This document shows positions 16,811-24,691 of a DNA stretch of 64,000 bases, piece by piece (position 1 is the first letter of the stretch; every line of letters begins with the position of its first letter). Source of the DNA: Marinobacterium lacunae (GTDB lineage: Bacteria > Pseudomonadota > Gammaproteobacteria > Pseudomonadales > Balneatricaceae); assembly GCF_000705555.1 (NCBI RefSeq), contig NZ_JMQN01000013.1, forward strand, positions 124,001 to 188,000, written 5' to 3'. A model generated the notes under the pieces. It was not told the DNA's origin. It saw nothing but the letters and a program-made list of their open reading frames with translations, and did no database searches. The position numbers were made by a program, and so were the translations under genes.

Positions 16811-18538
16811 ATGACCAACCAACTCAAGCTCAGCATCGGCCAGTACTCGGACAAAGGCCTAAAACCGCAGAATCAGGATTTCCACGGCGCCCTCATCCCG
16901 AAGGAGCCACAGCTGAGTCTTAAGGGTGCTGCCTTTGCACTGGCCGATGGCATAAGCACCAGCAGCGTCAGCCAAATTGCCAGTGCTGCTGCGGTCAAAT
17001 CCTTTCTTGACGACTATTTCTGCACCTCGGATGCGTGGAGCGTCAGAACAGCCGCCGAGCGCGTGCTGCTCGCTGCCAACTCCTGGCTACACTCCCAAAC
17101 CCGACGCAGCGAATATCGTTTTGACAAGGACAGAGGCTATGTCTGCACCTTCAGTGCACTGGTGGTCAAAGCCTCCACGGCACACCTGTTTCATGTCGGT
17201 GATACACGCATCTATCGCCTGCACGATAACGCGCTGGAGCAGATGACCAAGGATCATCGTCTCTGGGTATCTCAGGAGGAGAGCTACCTGAGCCGGGCAC
17301 TGGGGATAGATGAACACCTCGAAATCGACTATCAGGCGCTTTCGATAAAGCCGGGGGACACCTTCCTGCTGGCAACCGACGGCGTCTACGAGCATGCCGA
17401 TACGCAGTTTATCCTCGCCACCATTCGCGAACACGCCACGGCACTGGACACCGCGGCACAGCGTATCGTCGAACATGCGCTGGAGCGCGGCAGCGGCGAT
17501 AACCTGACCGCACAGATCCTGCGTATCGACCAGGTGCCGGGCGCCGAGCACGCCGAACTGCAGCTGCAGGCTGAGCGTCTGCCCTTGCCGCCTATGCCTG
17601 AGCCACGCACGCCTTTCGATGGTTATGAGATCGTGCGCGAACTCCATGCCACCAGCCGCAGCCACGTTTTTCTGGCTGTGGATAACGACAGCGGCGAGCG
17701 GGTGGTGTTGAAAACGCCCTCTATCGATCTGGCGGACGATCCGAACTATCTGGAGCGCTTTCTGCTGGAGGAGTGGATCGCGCGACGGATCAACAGCGCC
17801 CACGTACTCAAGGCGGTTCCCCCCACACGCAAACGCGCCTACCTGTACACGGCGATGGAGTATATCGAGGGGCAGACCCTGCGCCAGTGGCTGATCGACA
17901 ATCCCCGCCCGGAGATCGAAACGGTACGCGGCATTGTCGAACAGATCGCCCGCGGTCTGCGTGCTTTCCATCGCATGGAGATGCTGCATCAGGACCTGCG
18001 CCCCGAAAACATCATGATCGATCAGAACGGCACGGTGAAGATCATCGACTTCGGCGCCACCCGTGTGGCCGGTATTATCGAAGCCAACACCAACCAACCG
18101 GAGTCGATTCTCGGCACCGCCCTCTATTCGGCGCCAGAGTATTTCCTCGGGCTTTCAGGCACCGAGCGCTCCGACCAGTTCTCCCTTGGGGTGATTTGCT
18201 ACCAGATGCTCTCAGGGCGCTTTCCCTACGGCACCGACGTCGCCAAGTGCCGTACCGCCAAGGCTCAGCAGCGACTCAGCTATGATTCGGTGCTGGATGA
18301 AGAGCGCGAGATACCCGCCTGGGTAGACGAGGCACTGAAAAAGGCGACACACCCCAGTCCCGAGAAGCGGTACGACGACCTGTCAGAGTTTATCTACGAT
18401 CTGCGCCACCCCAACCGGGCGTTTTTGAACAAGACCCGGCCACCGCTGATCGAGCGCAACCCCGTGCTGTTCTGGCAGGGGGTTTCGGCCCTGTTGGCCG
18501 GTGCACTGATGTATCTGCTCGCCAGCCCCCCGATGTGA
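16811..18538 (+). CDS. Bifunctional PP2C-type phosphatase / Ser-Thr protein kinase
   Basis: A 575-residue fusion protein. The N-terminal PP2C phosphatase (about 1-240) shows FALADGIST, FHVGDTRIYRL, LLATDGVYE and SGDNLTAQ. The C-terminal Hanks-type kinase (about 270-540) shows the ATP-anchoring Lys in VVLKTPS, the catalytic loop HQDLRPENIM and the DFG motif in IIDFGATR. One membrane helix ends the protein (about 553-571), so it is anchored in the inner membrane with both domains in the cytoplasm. Similar fusions occur beside nitrate/nitrite uptake genes in pseudomonads. It sits between the FNT channel and cyanase; control of the channel is a reasonable but untested idea. The ribosome site is weak. 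Confidence 0.85.
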   Translation: MTNQLKLSIGQYSDKGLKPQNQDFHGALIPKEPQLSLKGAAFALADGISTSSVSQIASAAAVKSFLDDYFCTSDAWSVRTAAERVLLAANSWLHSQTRRSEYRFDKDRGYVCTFSALVVKASTAHLFHVGDTRIYRLHDNALEQMTKDHRLWVSQEESYLSRALGIDEHLEIDYQALSIKPGDTFLLATDGVYEHADTQFILATIREHATALDTAAQRIVEHALERGSGDNLTAQILRIDQVPGAEHAELQLQAERLPLPPMPEPRTPFDGYEIVRELHATSRSHVFLAVDNDSGERVVLKTPSIDLADDPNYLERFLLEEWIARRINSAHVLKAVPPTRKRAYLYTAMEYIEGQTLRQWLIDNPRPEIETVRGIVEQIARGLRAFHRMEMLHQDLRPENIMIDQNGTVKIIDFGATRVAGIIEANTNQPESILGTALYSAPEYFLGLSGTERSDQFSLGVICYQMLSGRFPYGTDVAKCRTAKAQQRLSYDSVLDEEREIPAWVDEALKKATHPSPEKRYDDLSEFIYDLRHPNRAFLNKTRPPLIERNPVLFWQGVSALLAGALMYLLASPPM

Positions 18539-18572
18539 GCCAACCCCTAAACGAACCAAGAAGGACGACACG

Positions 18573-19016
18573 ATGATCAGCAATCGCGATGAAGTGACCC
18601 AGATGATCCTTTCCGCCAAGGTCAGCAAGGGGATCAAGTGGAAACAGGTAGCCGAAGCGGTCGGCCTGTCCAAGGAGTGGACCACCGCCGCCTGCCTCGG
18701 CCAGATGACCTTCGACAAGGCGCAAGCCGAGACGGTCGGCAAGCTGTTCGATCTTAGCGACGAGGCAGTGGCCTGGCTGCAGATCGTGCCCTCCAAGGGC
18801 ACCGGCGGCATCCCCACCGATCCTCTGCTCTACCGCCTGTACGAAATCGTGAGCGTCTACGGCGGCTCGATCAAGGAGCTGATCCACGAAGAGTTCGGTG
18901 ACGGCATCATGAGCGCCATCGACTTCTCGCTGGATATCCAACGCGAACCCGATCCGAAGGGTGACCGGGTCAATATGGTGATGTCCGGCAAGTTCCTGCC
19001 CTACAAGCGCTACTGA
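18573..19016 (+). CDS. cynS: Cyanate hydratase (cyanase)
   Basis: Converts cyanate and bicarbonate to ammonia and CO2 in the cytoplasm. The 147-residue length is close to E. coli CynS (156). The catalytic residues are present: Arg88 and Glu91 in LLYRLYEIVS, and Ser114 in GIMSAIDF. The N-terminal helical DNA-binding-like domain is also recognisable. AGAAGGACG precedes the ATG. It follows the kinase/phosphatase gene by 34 nt on the same strand, suggesting co-transcription. No cynT carbonic anhydrase or cynR regulator is adjacent. Confidence 0.95.
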   Translation: MISNRDEVTQMILSAKVSKGIKWKQVAEAVGLSKEWTTAACLGQMTFDKAQAETVGKLFDLSDEAVAWLQIVPSKGTGGIPTDPLLYRLYEIVSVYGGSIKELIHEEFGDGIMSAIDFSLDIQREPDPKGDRVNMVMSGKFLPYKRY

Positions 19017-19023
19017 AGCCGCC

Positions 19024-19058
19024 GCCCCTCCCGTACTGGCCACACTCAGAGGAGGGGC
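19024..19058. terminator. Hairpin between convergent cynS and the sensor kinase gene
   Basis: GCCCCTCC (19024-19031) pairs with GGAGGGGC (19051-19058) across a 19-nt loop. It overlaps the end of the minus-strand kinase gene. No strong T-run is visible, so it may work as a simple transcript-end structure. Confidence 0.45.
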
Positions 19059-20419
19059 AGCTCCAGTACAACCTCGAGACCACCCTCGGGCCTGTTGGCC
19101 AGACGGATATCACCGCCGTGGGAGTGGGCGATGGTGCGGGCGATGGAAAGACCCAGTCCGATGCCGCCGGTTTCCCGGCTGCGCGAGGTTTCCAGCCGCA
19201 CGAACGGATCGAACACTCTGACCTGATCCGCTTCCGGGATACCCGGCCCCTTGTCGCGCACCCAGACGATTAAGCGGTCGCTGCAAACCTGCAGTGCCAC
19301 ATCGGCCTGCCCACCGTATTTGCAGGCGTTTTCGATCAGGTTGGTCAACGCACGGCGAATCGAGCCTGACCGACACAGGTAGGGCACGCGCTGGGATTCG
19401 TCGAATTCGATGCGGTTGCCAAGATCGCGCAGGTCTTCGCAGATACTGCCGATCAGCGCCGACAGATCTACCGTGCGGCGATCCTCCTGCAGCGACTCTT
19501 CGCGAGTAAAAGCCAGCGTCGCTTCGAGCATCTCCTGCATCTGGTTGAGGATACACAGGATCTTGTCGCGGCTTTTCTCGGGCTCGATGAACTCGGCATG
19601 CAGGCGCAGCGAGGTCAGCGGGGTGCGCAGGTCATGGGAGATCGCTGCCATCATCCGTGTCCGGTCGGTGACAAAACGCTCCAAACGGTCTTGCATGCGG
19701 TTAAACGCACGCGTCGTGCGCAGCACATCCTCGGAACCCTGCTCCGGTATTGCTTCGCCCAGCTCGCCCCGGCCGATACGATCGGCGGCACGGCTCAGAC
19801 AGCCAAGCGGTGCCGACACCTGACGCACGATCACCACCACCACGAACACGGTGAGTGCAAACAGACCCAAGGCCACCAATAGCGGCACAATCCAGGTCGG
19901 CAGACTGCTCGGCGAGCGCAAGGTGGCATTGAGCCACTGACCATCCGGGCGCTGGATCGACAGGCTGGCGATCGGCAACGCGGCCTCGCCCGGATCGAAC
20001 AGCAGGTTGGGCTTGAGCAGGTTCTGCACCCAGCTGTAACACCAGTAGTAGCGCGGGCTGATCGACAGCTGCACATGCTCGGCGTCATTGCCGGACAGCG
20101 CCACCAGACGCTGATACAGCGGGTGCTCAAGGCCGGTGCGGTTATAAGGATCTGCGGTGGCACTGGCCCCGATATCGAAACGGAAACGCTCACTGGTCAC
20201 CGCACCGAGTACCTCGGTGCGCAGCTCCGCCGGGGTTTCATCCAGCAGGCGGTCCATCCCGGCGCTTCGCGAGATCAGGTCTTCCATCTGGCTCAGGCGT
20301 ACAGCGCGGCTGCGCTCCTCGAAGAAGACATACACGGTGGTGGCGTTGACGATGCCCAGCGCCAGGATCAGGAAACCGATCACGCGCCCGGGCAGGCTTT
20401 GGCGCAGGTAGCTCAGCAT
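19046..20419 (-). CDS. Sensor histidine kinase (EnvZ-like)
   Basis: A 457-residue inner-membrane histidine kinase. TM helix 1 covers about residues 8-28, a periplasmic domain about 35-160, TM helix 2 about 165-190, then HAMP. The phosphorylated His lies in AISHDLRTPLTS; the ATP-binding boxes are NLIENACKYG, DKGPGIP and GIGLGLSIA. The ATG at 20419 lies inside the end of the response-regulator gene (7-nt overlap), so the pair is translationally coupled. The organisation resembles OmpR/EnvZ; the stimulus is unknown. Confidence 0.9.
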   Translation of the reverse strand: MLSYLRQSLPGRVIGFLILALGIVNATTVYVFFEERSRAVRLSQMEDLISRSAGMDRLLDETPAELRTEVLGAVTSERFRFDIGASATADPYNRTGLEHPLYQRLVALSGNDAEHVQLSISPRYYWCYSWVQNLLKPNLLFDPGEAALPIASLSIQRPDGQWLNATLRSPSSLPTWIVPLLVALGLFALTVFVVVVIVRQVSAPLGCLSRAADRIGRGELGEAIPEQGSEDVLRTTRAFNRMQDRLERFVTDRTRMMAAISHDLRTPLTSLRLHAEFIEPEKSRDKILCILNQMQEMLEATLAFTREESLQEDRRTVDLSALIGSICEDLRDLGNRIEFDESQRVPYLCRSGSIRRALTNLIENACKYGGQADVALQVCSDRLIVWVRDKGPGIPEADQVRVFDPFVRLETSRSRETGGIGLGLSIARTIAHSHGGDIRLANRPEGGLEVVLELPLL

Positions 20420-21132
20420 GATTCCACATCCACGGTCAGCATGTAGCCGCCGCCCCAAACGGTTTTGATCAACCCGGGGTTGGCGCTGTCACGCTCGATT
20501 TTGCGGCGCAGGCGGCTGACCTGATTGTCGATACTGCGGTCAAACACCTCGGCCTGACGGCCACGGGTCAGATCCAGCAGCTGGTCGCGGCTGAGTACCC
20601 GATGCGGATGCGCCAGAAAGGTCGAGAGCAACTTGTATTCTGCCGTACTCAACGGCACGGCAACGCCCTCGCTGTCGATCAGCTCTCGCCGCGATACATC
20701 CAGTACCCAGCGGTCAAAGCTGAGCTTCTCCGCCTCTAGCGTCTCACGCTGACGGGGCAACGCTTCGGCCCGGCGCAACACTGCCTTGATCCGTGCCAGC
20801 AGTTCGCGGGGAAAAAAGGGTTTGGTCAGATAATCGTCGGCACCCATCTCCAGCCCCACCACGCGGTCGGTCTGCTCCGCCATGGCGGTCACCATGATGA
20901 TCGGTATCTGGCTCGACTCGCGCAGTTGACGGCACAGGCTAAGACCATCTTCGCCCGGCATCATCAGATCGAGCACGATCAGATCGATGGCGCTGACCGC
21001 GAGAATCTTCTTCATCTCCTGGCCATCCCGCGCCGTGGTCACGCGGAAATCGAACTGTTCGAGATAGTTGGCCACCAGGTCGCGAATCTCCTGATGATCG
21101 TCAACAACGAGAATATGGGGTGTCTGGGTCAT
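20413..21132 (-). CDS. OmpR-family response regulator
   Basis: A 239-residue regulator with a receiver domain (phospho-acceptor Asp55 in LIVLDLMMPG, Lys104 in YLTKPF) and a C-terminal winged-helix DNA-binding domain (VPLSTAEYKLL, SIDNQVSRLRRKIE, IKTVWGGGYML). The start at 21132 gives the family-typical N-terminus TQTPHILVVDDH; the frame is open further upstream. It is the partner of the overlapping kinase gene. The target genes cannot be told from the window; the divergent membrane-protein gene at 21328 is a possible one. Confidence 0.93.
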   Translation of the reverse strand: MTQTPHILVVDDHQEIRDLVANYLEQFDFRVTTARDGQEMKKILAVSAIDLIVLDLMMPGEDGLSLCRQLRESSQIPIIMVTAMAEQTDRVVGLEMGADDYLTKPFFPRELLARIKAVLRRAEALPRQRETLEAEKLSFDRWVLDVSRRELIDSEGVAVPLSTAEYKLLSTFLAHPHRVLSRDQLLDLTRGRQAEVFDRSIDNQVSRLRRKIERDSANPGLIKTVWGGGYMLTVDVESC

Positions 21133-21327
21133 GGTTGCATTGGCCGGTCGTACTACGTAAGTCAGCTTATCCGATGCGCACCGGGGGATGCGAACCCTAA
21201 TTGTATCAATCTGTGCCAAGCATGGCGGTTGATACAGATTGCGACAAAAAGCCGCTTTGCCGAAAAACTTTTATGACATCTTCAAGGCTTAATAGTAGGA
21301 CGAAAGCGATCAGAAACGGGAGTAACC

Positions 21328-22170
21328 GTGACCTCTATCCTGGATAACCCACTTATACAGAGCGCTGTCCTACCACTGGTGTTGAGCCTTGGATTTACAG
21401 GGCTTCTGCGCCTTGTGCTTGGCCCCGTCTTCGGTGCACGTCTGGCGGGCGCATCGGTGATGCTGAGTTTTCTGATCTGTCAGGCGCTGATTCAGATGCC
21501 GGTCTTTCCCCCACGCTCCTCGTCCCAGAAACTCCCCTATCTGGTGGCGGTTGCCGTGCTACTGGGCCTGCTGATCGACAGTCTCGATCTCAAGGCCCGT
21601 GTGCAGCACATTGCCATGGCGGTGCTGGCGGTTGCCGGCATCGGCTGGCTCCTGGCGGGGCGTTTCGAGCGCATCGAGATCGCCGGATGGATACTGCTGC
21701 CGATGCTGTTTGCCAGTGCCCTGCTGGCCCAGCAGCGCTGTATGGCACGGCGCGACACCCTTGATGGCGGCATCGTTCTGTTGCTGGCCAGTGCCGGTAT
21801 CGGTGCAGTGGCACTGATCGGTGCCTCCGCATCCATGGCGCAGGTCTGTTTCGCGCTGATGGCTGCACTCGGTGGCTTCCTGCTGTGGAACTGGCCCACC
21901 TGGCGTTTCCCGCTGGGCGCTACCGCACAGCTGGGCACCATCACCGCTCTGCTGACACTCGCCACCCAGATGCTGTTTTTCACCAAGGCCAACGGCTGGG
22001 CGCTGTTGCTGCTGCTCCCGCTGCTGCTCGTCGATCGTATCGGGCGCAGCATGGAGAGCCCTCGCCTGCGCGCCGTGGCCGTGACCGTCGCCGCCGCTGT
22101 CATCTGCGCCATCGCCGTGGGCACCGCCTGGATGATGGTTGAGCCCAGCACCAGCAGCTACGGATACTGA
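21328..22170 (+). CDS. Polytopic membrane protein of unknown function
   Basis: A 280-residue very hydrophobic protein with about eight to nine predicted helices and few charged residues between them. No family motif was recognised. The start codon is ATG or GTG near 21328 with GGGAG a few nucleotides before. It is divergent from the two-component system and is followed by yceI after 70 nt on the same strand. A link to either neighbour is speculative. Confidence 0.75.
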   Translation: MTSILDNPLIQSAVLPLVLSLGFTGLLRLVLGPVFGARLAGASVMLSFLICQALIQMPVFPPRSSSQKLPYLVAVAVLLGLLIDSLDLKARVQHIAMAVLAVAGIGWLLAGRFERIEIAGWILLPMLFASALLAQQRCMARRDTLDGGIVLLLASAGIGAVALIGASASMAQVCFALMAALGGFLLWNWPTWRFPLGATAQLGTITALLTLATQMLFFTKANGWALLLLLPLLLVDRIGRSMESPRLRAVAVTVAAAVICAIAVGTAWMMVEPSTSSYGY

Positions 22171-22240
22171 TCGTTCTGAAAACCACGTAAACCCTTAAGA
22201 CCTAACTGGCATTGCCCAGACTGAACCAGAGGATATCAAG

Positions 22241-22825
22241 ATGAATGTAAAAGCACTGTTCGGCGCCGGCCTGCTGGCCGCCAGCTTGTCAACCGCCGGT
22301 ATCGCTCAGGCCGCTCCGGTGCCGTATGAGATGGATATGGCGCACTCCGCGGTGGTGTTCAACATCGACCACCTGGGCTTCTCCAACATGTTCGGCCGCT
22401 TCGACAGCTTCAAGGGCGACGTGCAGTTCGACGCAGACAACATCGAAAACTCCAGCGTCAACATCAGCATCGATACCGAGTCCGTGAACACCTTCCACGG
22501 CAAGCGTAACGAGCATCTGGCATCCCCGGATTTCTTCAACGCCGCCGAGTTCCCGGAGATGACCTTCGAGAGCACCAAAATCACCAAAACCGGCGACAAC
22601 ACCGCCACACTCGAGGGTGACCTGACCCTGCTGGGCGTGACCAAGCCGGTCAGCCTGGATCTGGTAATTAACAAGGTCGGTCCGCATCCGTTCACCAAGC
22701 AGCAGATGGCGGGCTTCACAGCCACCGGTACCGTCAAGCGCAGCGATTTCGGCATGAACTACGGCCTGCCGGCGATCGGTGACGAGGTTCATCTCCAGAT
22801 CGACGTCGAAGCCGCACCGAAGTAA
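22241..22825 (+). CDS. YceI-family periplasmic lipocalin-like protein
   Basis: A 194-residue exported protein. The signal peptide ends at about residue 25 (AQA-APVPYE). The YceI pattern follows: DMAHSAVVFNIDHLGFSNMFGRF near the N-terminus, HLASPDFFNAAEFPEMTFEST in the middle and KRSDFGMNYGLP near the end. Members form a beta-barrel that binds isoprenoid-type lipids; the cellular role is usually undefined. GAGGATATC precedes the ATG. A GC-rich hairpin terminates the transcript. Confidence 0.93.
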   Translation: MNVKALFGAGLLAASLSTAGIAQAAPVPYEMDMAHSAVVFNIDHLGFSNMFGRFDSFKGDVQFDADNIENSSVNISIDTESVNTFHGKRNEHLASPDFFNAAEFPEMTFESTKITKTGDNTATLEGDLTLLGVTKPVSLDLVINKVGPHPFTKQQMAGFTATGTVKRSDFGMNYGLPAIGDEVHLQIDVEAAPK

Positions 22826-22872
22826 AACACCCAGCTGTCCCAGCCCTGAGAACGACAGGGACAGGGGACGCG

Positions 22873-22903
22873 GCGGGGCCGGGCGATGATCACCCGGCCC
22901 CGC
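22873..22903 (+). terminator. GC-rich hairpin after yceI
   Basis: GCGGGGCCGGG (22873-22883) pairs perfectly with CCCGGCCCCGC (22893-22903) with a 9-nt loop. The following sequence has only a short T stretch. It separates yceI from the aminotransferase promoter. Confidence 0.65.
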
Positions 22904-22927
22904 TTCTGCATACTGCCATCGTTCTTT

Positions 22928-22958
22928 CCTATACCCGTTCTAAAAAAACGGTATTTCC
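22928..22958 (+). promoter_or_regulatory. Shared 31-bp element, copy B (upstream of the aminotransferase)
   Basis: Exact match to CTATA-N15-CGGTATTTCC, ending 61 nt before the aminotransferase ATG. Against copy A at 8781, 14 kb away, the two conserved ends are identical, the middle CTAA also matches, and the overall length is the same. The two genes encode different protein families, so the similarity is not inherited coding sequence. Confidence 0.72.
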
Positions 22959-23019
22959 GCTTCCAATCACGCCTCTCTACCCTAGCCGTTAAAGCCTAAG
23001 GCGAATACGGATAGAGAAT

Positions 23020-24360
23020 ATGGCAGTCATCGAAAACATCACCACGCCGATCGACAGTTTCATCGTTGATGAAGAGATCAATGCGAGCGGACTCGCCAGT
23101 GTAGGCCGCGCCACTATCCGTGAGTTGGTCGCACTTGTGAACCGGATCGAGGCGCGCTCAGGCCAGTCGTACATCCGTATGGAGATGGGCGTACCGGGAT
23201 TAGAAGCGCCCAGCATCGGTATCGAGGCCGAGATCGCCGCACTTCACCGTGGCGTGGCCTCCAAGTACCCGATGCTGGAGGGTATTCCTCCGCTGAAGAA
23301 GGAGATCTCGCGTTTCTGTTCGCAGTTTCTGAATATCAAGGTCGATAGCCAAAACTGTTTCCCGACCGTCGGCTCTGCACAAGGCGCCTTCGCAACATTC
23401 CTAGTGGCCAACCGTACCAAGAACGGCGCTGGTACACTTTTTATCGACCCGGGCTTTCCTAACCAAAAGCGCCAGTTGGAGGTAATCGGTCAACACTGGG
23501 GCAGCTTCGACGTTTACACCCATCGCGGCGAGAAACTTCGCGAGGCCCTGGAGGAGCATTTATCCACAGGCCGCTACACAACGCTGCTTTACTCTAACCC
23601 GAACAACCCAAGCTGGATCTGCTTCAGCGAGCAGGAGCTCGCGATTATCGCCGAGGTTGCAGACAAATATGGCGTGATCGTGATCGAGGATCTGGCCTAT
23701 TTCGGCATGGACTATCGCGAGGATTACAGCCGTCCAGGTGAAGCCCCGTACCAGCCCAGTGTGGCGCACTTTACCGATAACTACGTTCTGCTGATCTCCA
23801 GCTCCAAGGTATTCAGTTACGCCGGACAACGCGTTGCCAGCCTCGTGGTATCCGATCGCTTGGCCGCGCGGGATTTCCCGGCGCTCAAGCCCGTGTTCGG
23901 ACAAAGCAACTATGGCAAGGCGCTGCTGTTCGGGGCGCTGCATTCGCTCTCCTCCGGCGTGACCCACTCTGCCCAGTATGGTCTGGCAGCACTACTGAAA
24001 AGCGCAAACGACGGCGATCTGCCTTTCCTCAATCAGGTTCGCGTCTATGAAGAGCGGGCCCGGAAGATGAAACAGCTGCTGCTGGAGAACGGCTTTGAGC
24101 TCGTCTACGCCGAAGACCAGGGACGCGCGCTGGGTGATGGCTTCTACTTCACTTTCTACTACCCGGGCATGGAAAGCGACGAGCTGGTCGAGACGTTGCT
24201 GCACTACGGTATCAGTGCCTTATCACTCTCCGGTACAGGATCGGAACGCAGCGAAGGCCTCCGCGCGTGCGTCTCCCAAATCAGTGACGAGATGTTTCCG
24301 ATCCTTGAAGAGCGGCTGAAAGCGTTCCACCACGACGCTTCAGCACGACAGGCAACCTGA
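23020..24360 (+). CDS. PLP-dependent class I/II aminotransferase (2-aminoadipate type, proposed)
   Basis: A 446-residue fold-type I aminotransferase. The PLP Lys is Lys263 in SSSKVFSYAGQR; Asn196 in YSNPNNPSW and Asp224 in VIEDLAYFG are the usual cofactor contacts, and GSAQGAF matches the phosphate-binding region. The neighbouring second HglS paralogue and the shared upstream element suggest 2-aminoadipate to 2-oxoadipate as the reaction (inference); other amino donors are possible. The ATG at 23020 is 61 nt after the shared element. A NhaC-family transporter follows after 331 nt. Confidence 0.78.
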   Translation: MAVIENITTPIDSFIVDEEINASGLASVGRATIRELVALVNRIEARSGQSYIRMEMGVPGLEAPSIGIEAEIAALHRGVASKYPMLEGIPPLKKEISRFCSQFLNIKVDSQNCFPTVGSAQGAFATFLVANRTKNGAGTLFIDPGFPNQKRQLEVIGQHWGSFDVYTHRGEKLREALEEHLSTGRYTTLLYSNPNNPSWICFSEQELAIIAEVADKYGVIVIEDLAYFGMDYREDYSRPGEAPYQPSVAHFTDNYVLLISSSKVFSYAGQRVASLVVSDRLAARDFPALKPVFGQSNYGKALLFGALHSLSSGVTHSAQYGLAALLKSANDGDLPFLNQVRVYEERARKMKQLLLENGFELVYAEDQGRALGDGFYFTFYYPGMESDELVETLLHYGISALSLSGTGSERSEGLRACVSQISDEMFPILEERLKAFHHDASARQAT

Positions 24361-24691
24361 ATCAAAGCTCCGGATTTGCCTGAAGGTGCTCCGCAGTGTC
24401 TTCAGGCCGCATACCAGGCGCTCACGCACTGGATATGCCGCTACCGTTATCCCTCTCTTTGCGCGTCGTATCAGAGCGCCTTTCCGGAAGCGCCGCAAAG
24501 AGGGGATAACATTCCTCACACGATGCAAAAGGACATAACGATCTAACGAGAATCTATCTGACTATCTGATGCACTGGACCTCACTCAACAATAAACGTCC
24601 AGGTAACGAGGGCCCCTCGCGGTGATGTCAATCACACCCAGGAGAGTCTGCTTCCAGATTCTGCAACGAAATGAATACAAGAAGGACAGAT
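24361..24691. other. 331-nt spacer between aminotransferase and NhaC-family genes
   Basis: No gene seen. It holds a large imperfect inverted repeat (24446-24510) and a short CGAGGGCCCCTCG palindrome near 24619. None of the shared 31-bp elements is present here. AAGGA at 24682-24686 is the ribosome site of the transporter. Confidence 0.5.
24446..24510. repeat. Long imperfect inverted repeat
   Basis: Arms 24446-24463 and 24494-24510 are complementary over 17 positions with one extra base (ends GTTATCCC and GGGATAAC). The 30-nt interior has its own near-palindromic core around TTTCCGGAA. No T-run follows. It could be an mRNA structure dividing the two genes or a small mobile-type repeat; only one copy was seen. 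Confidence 0.5.
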
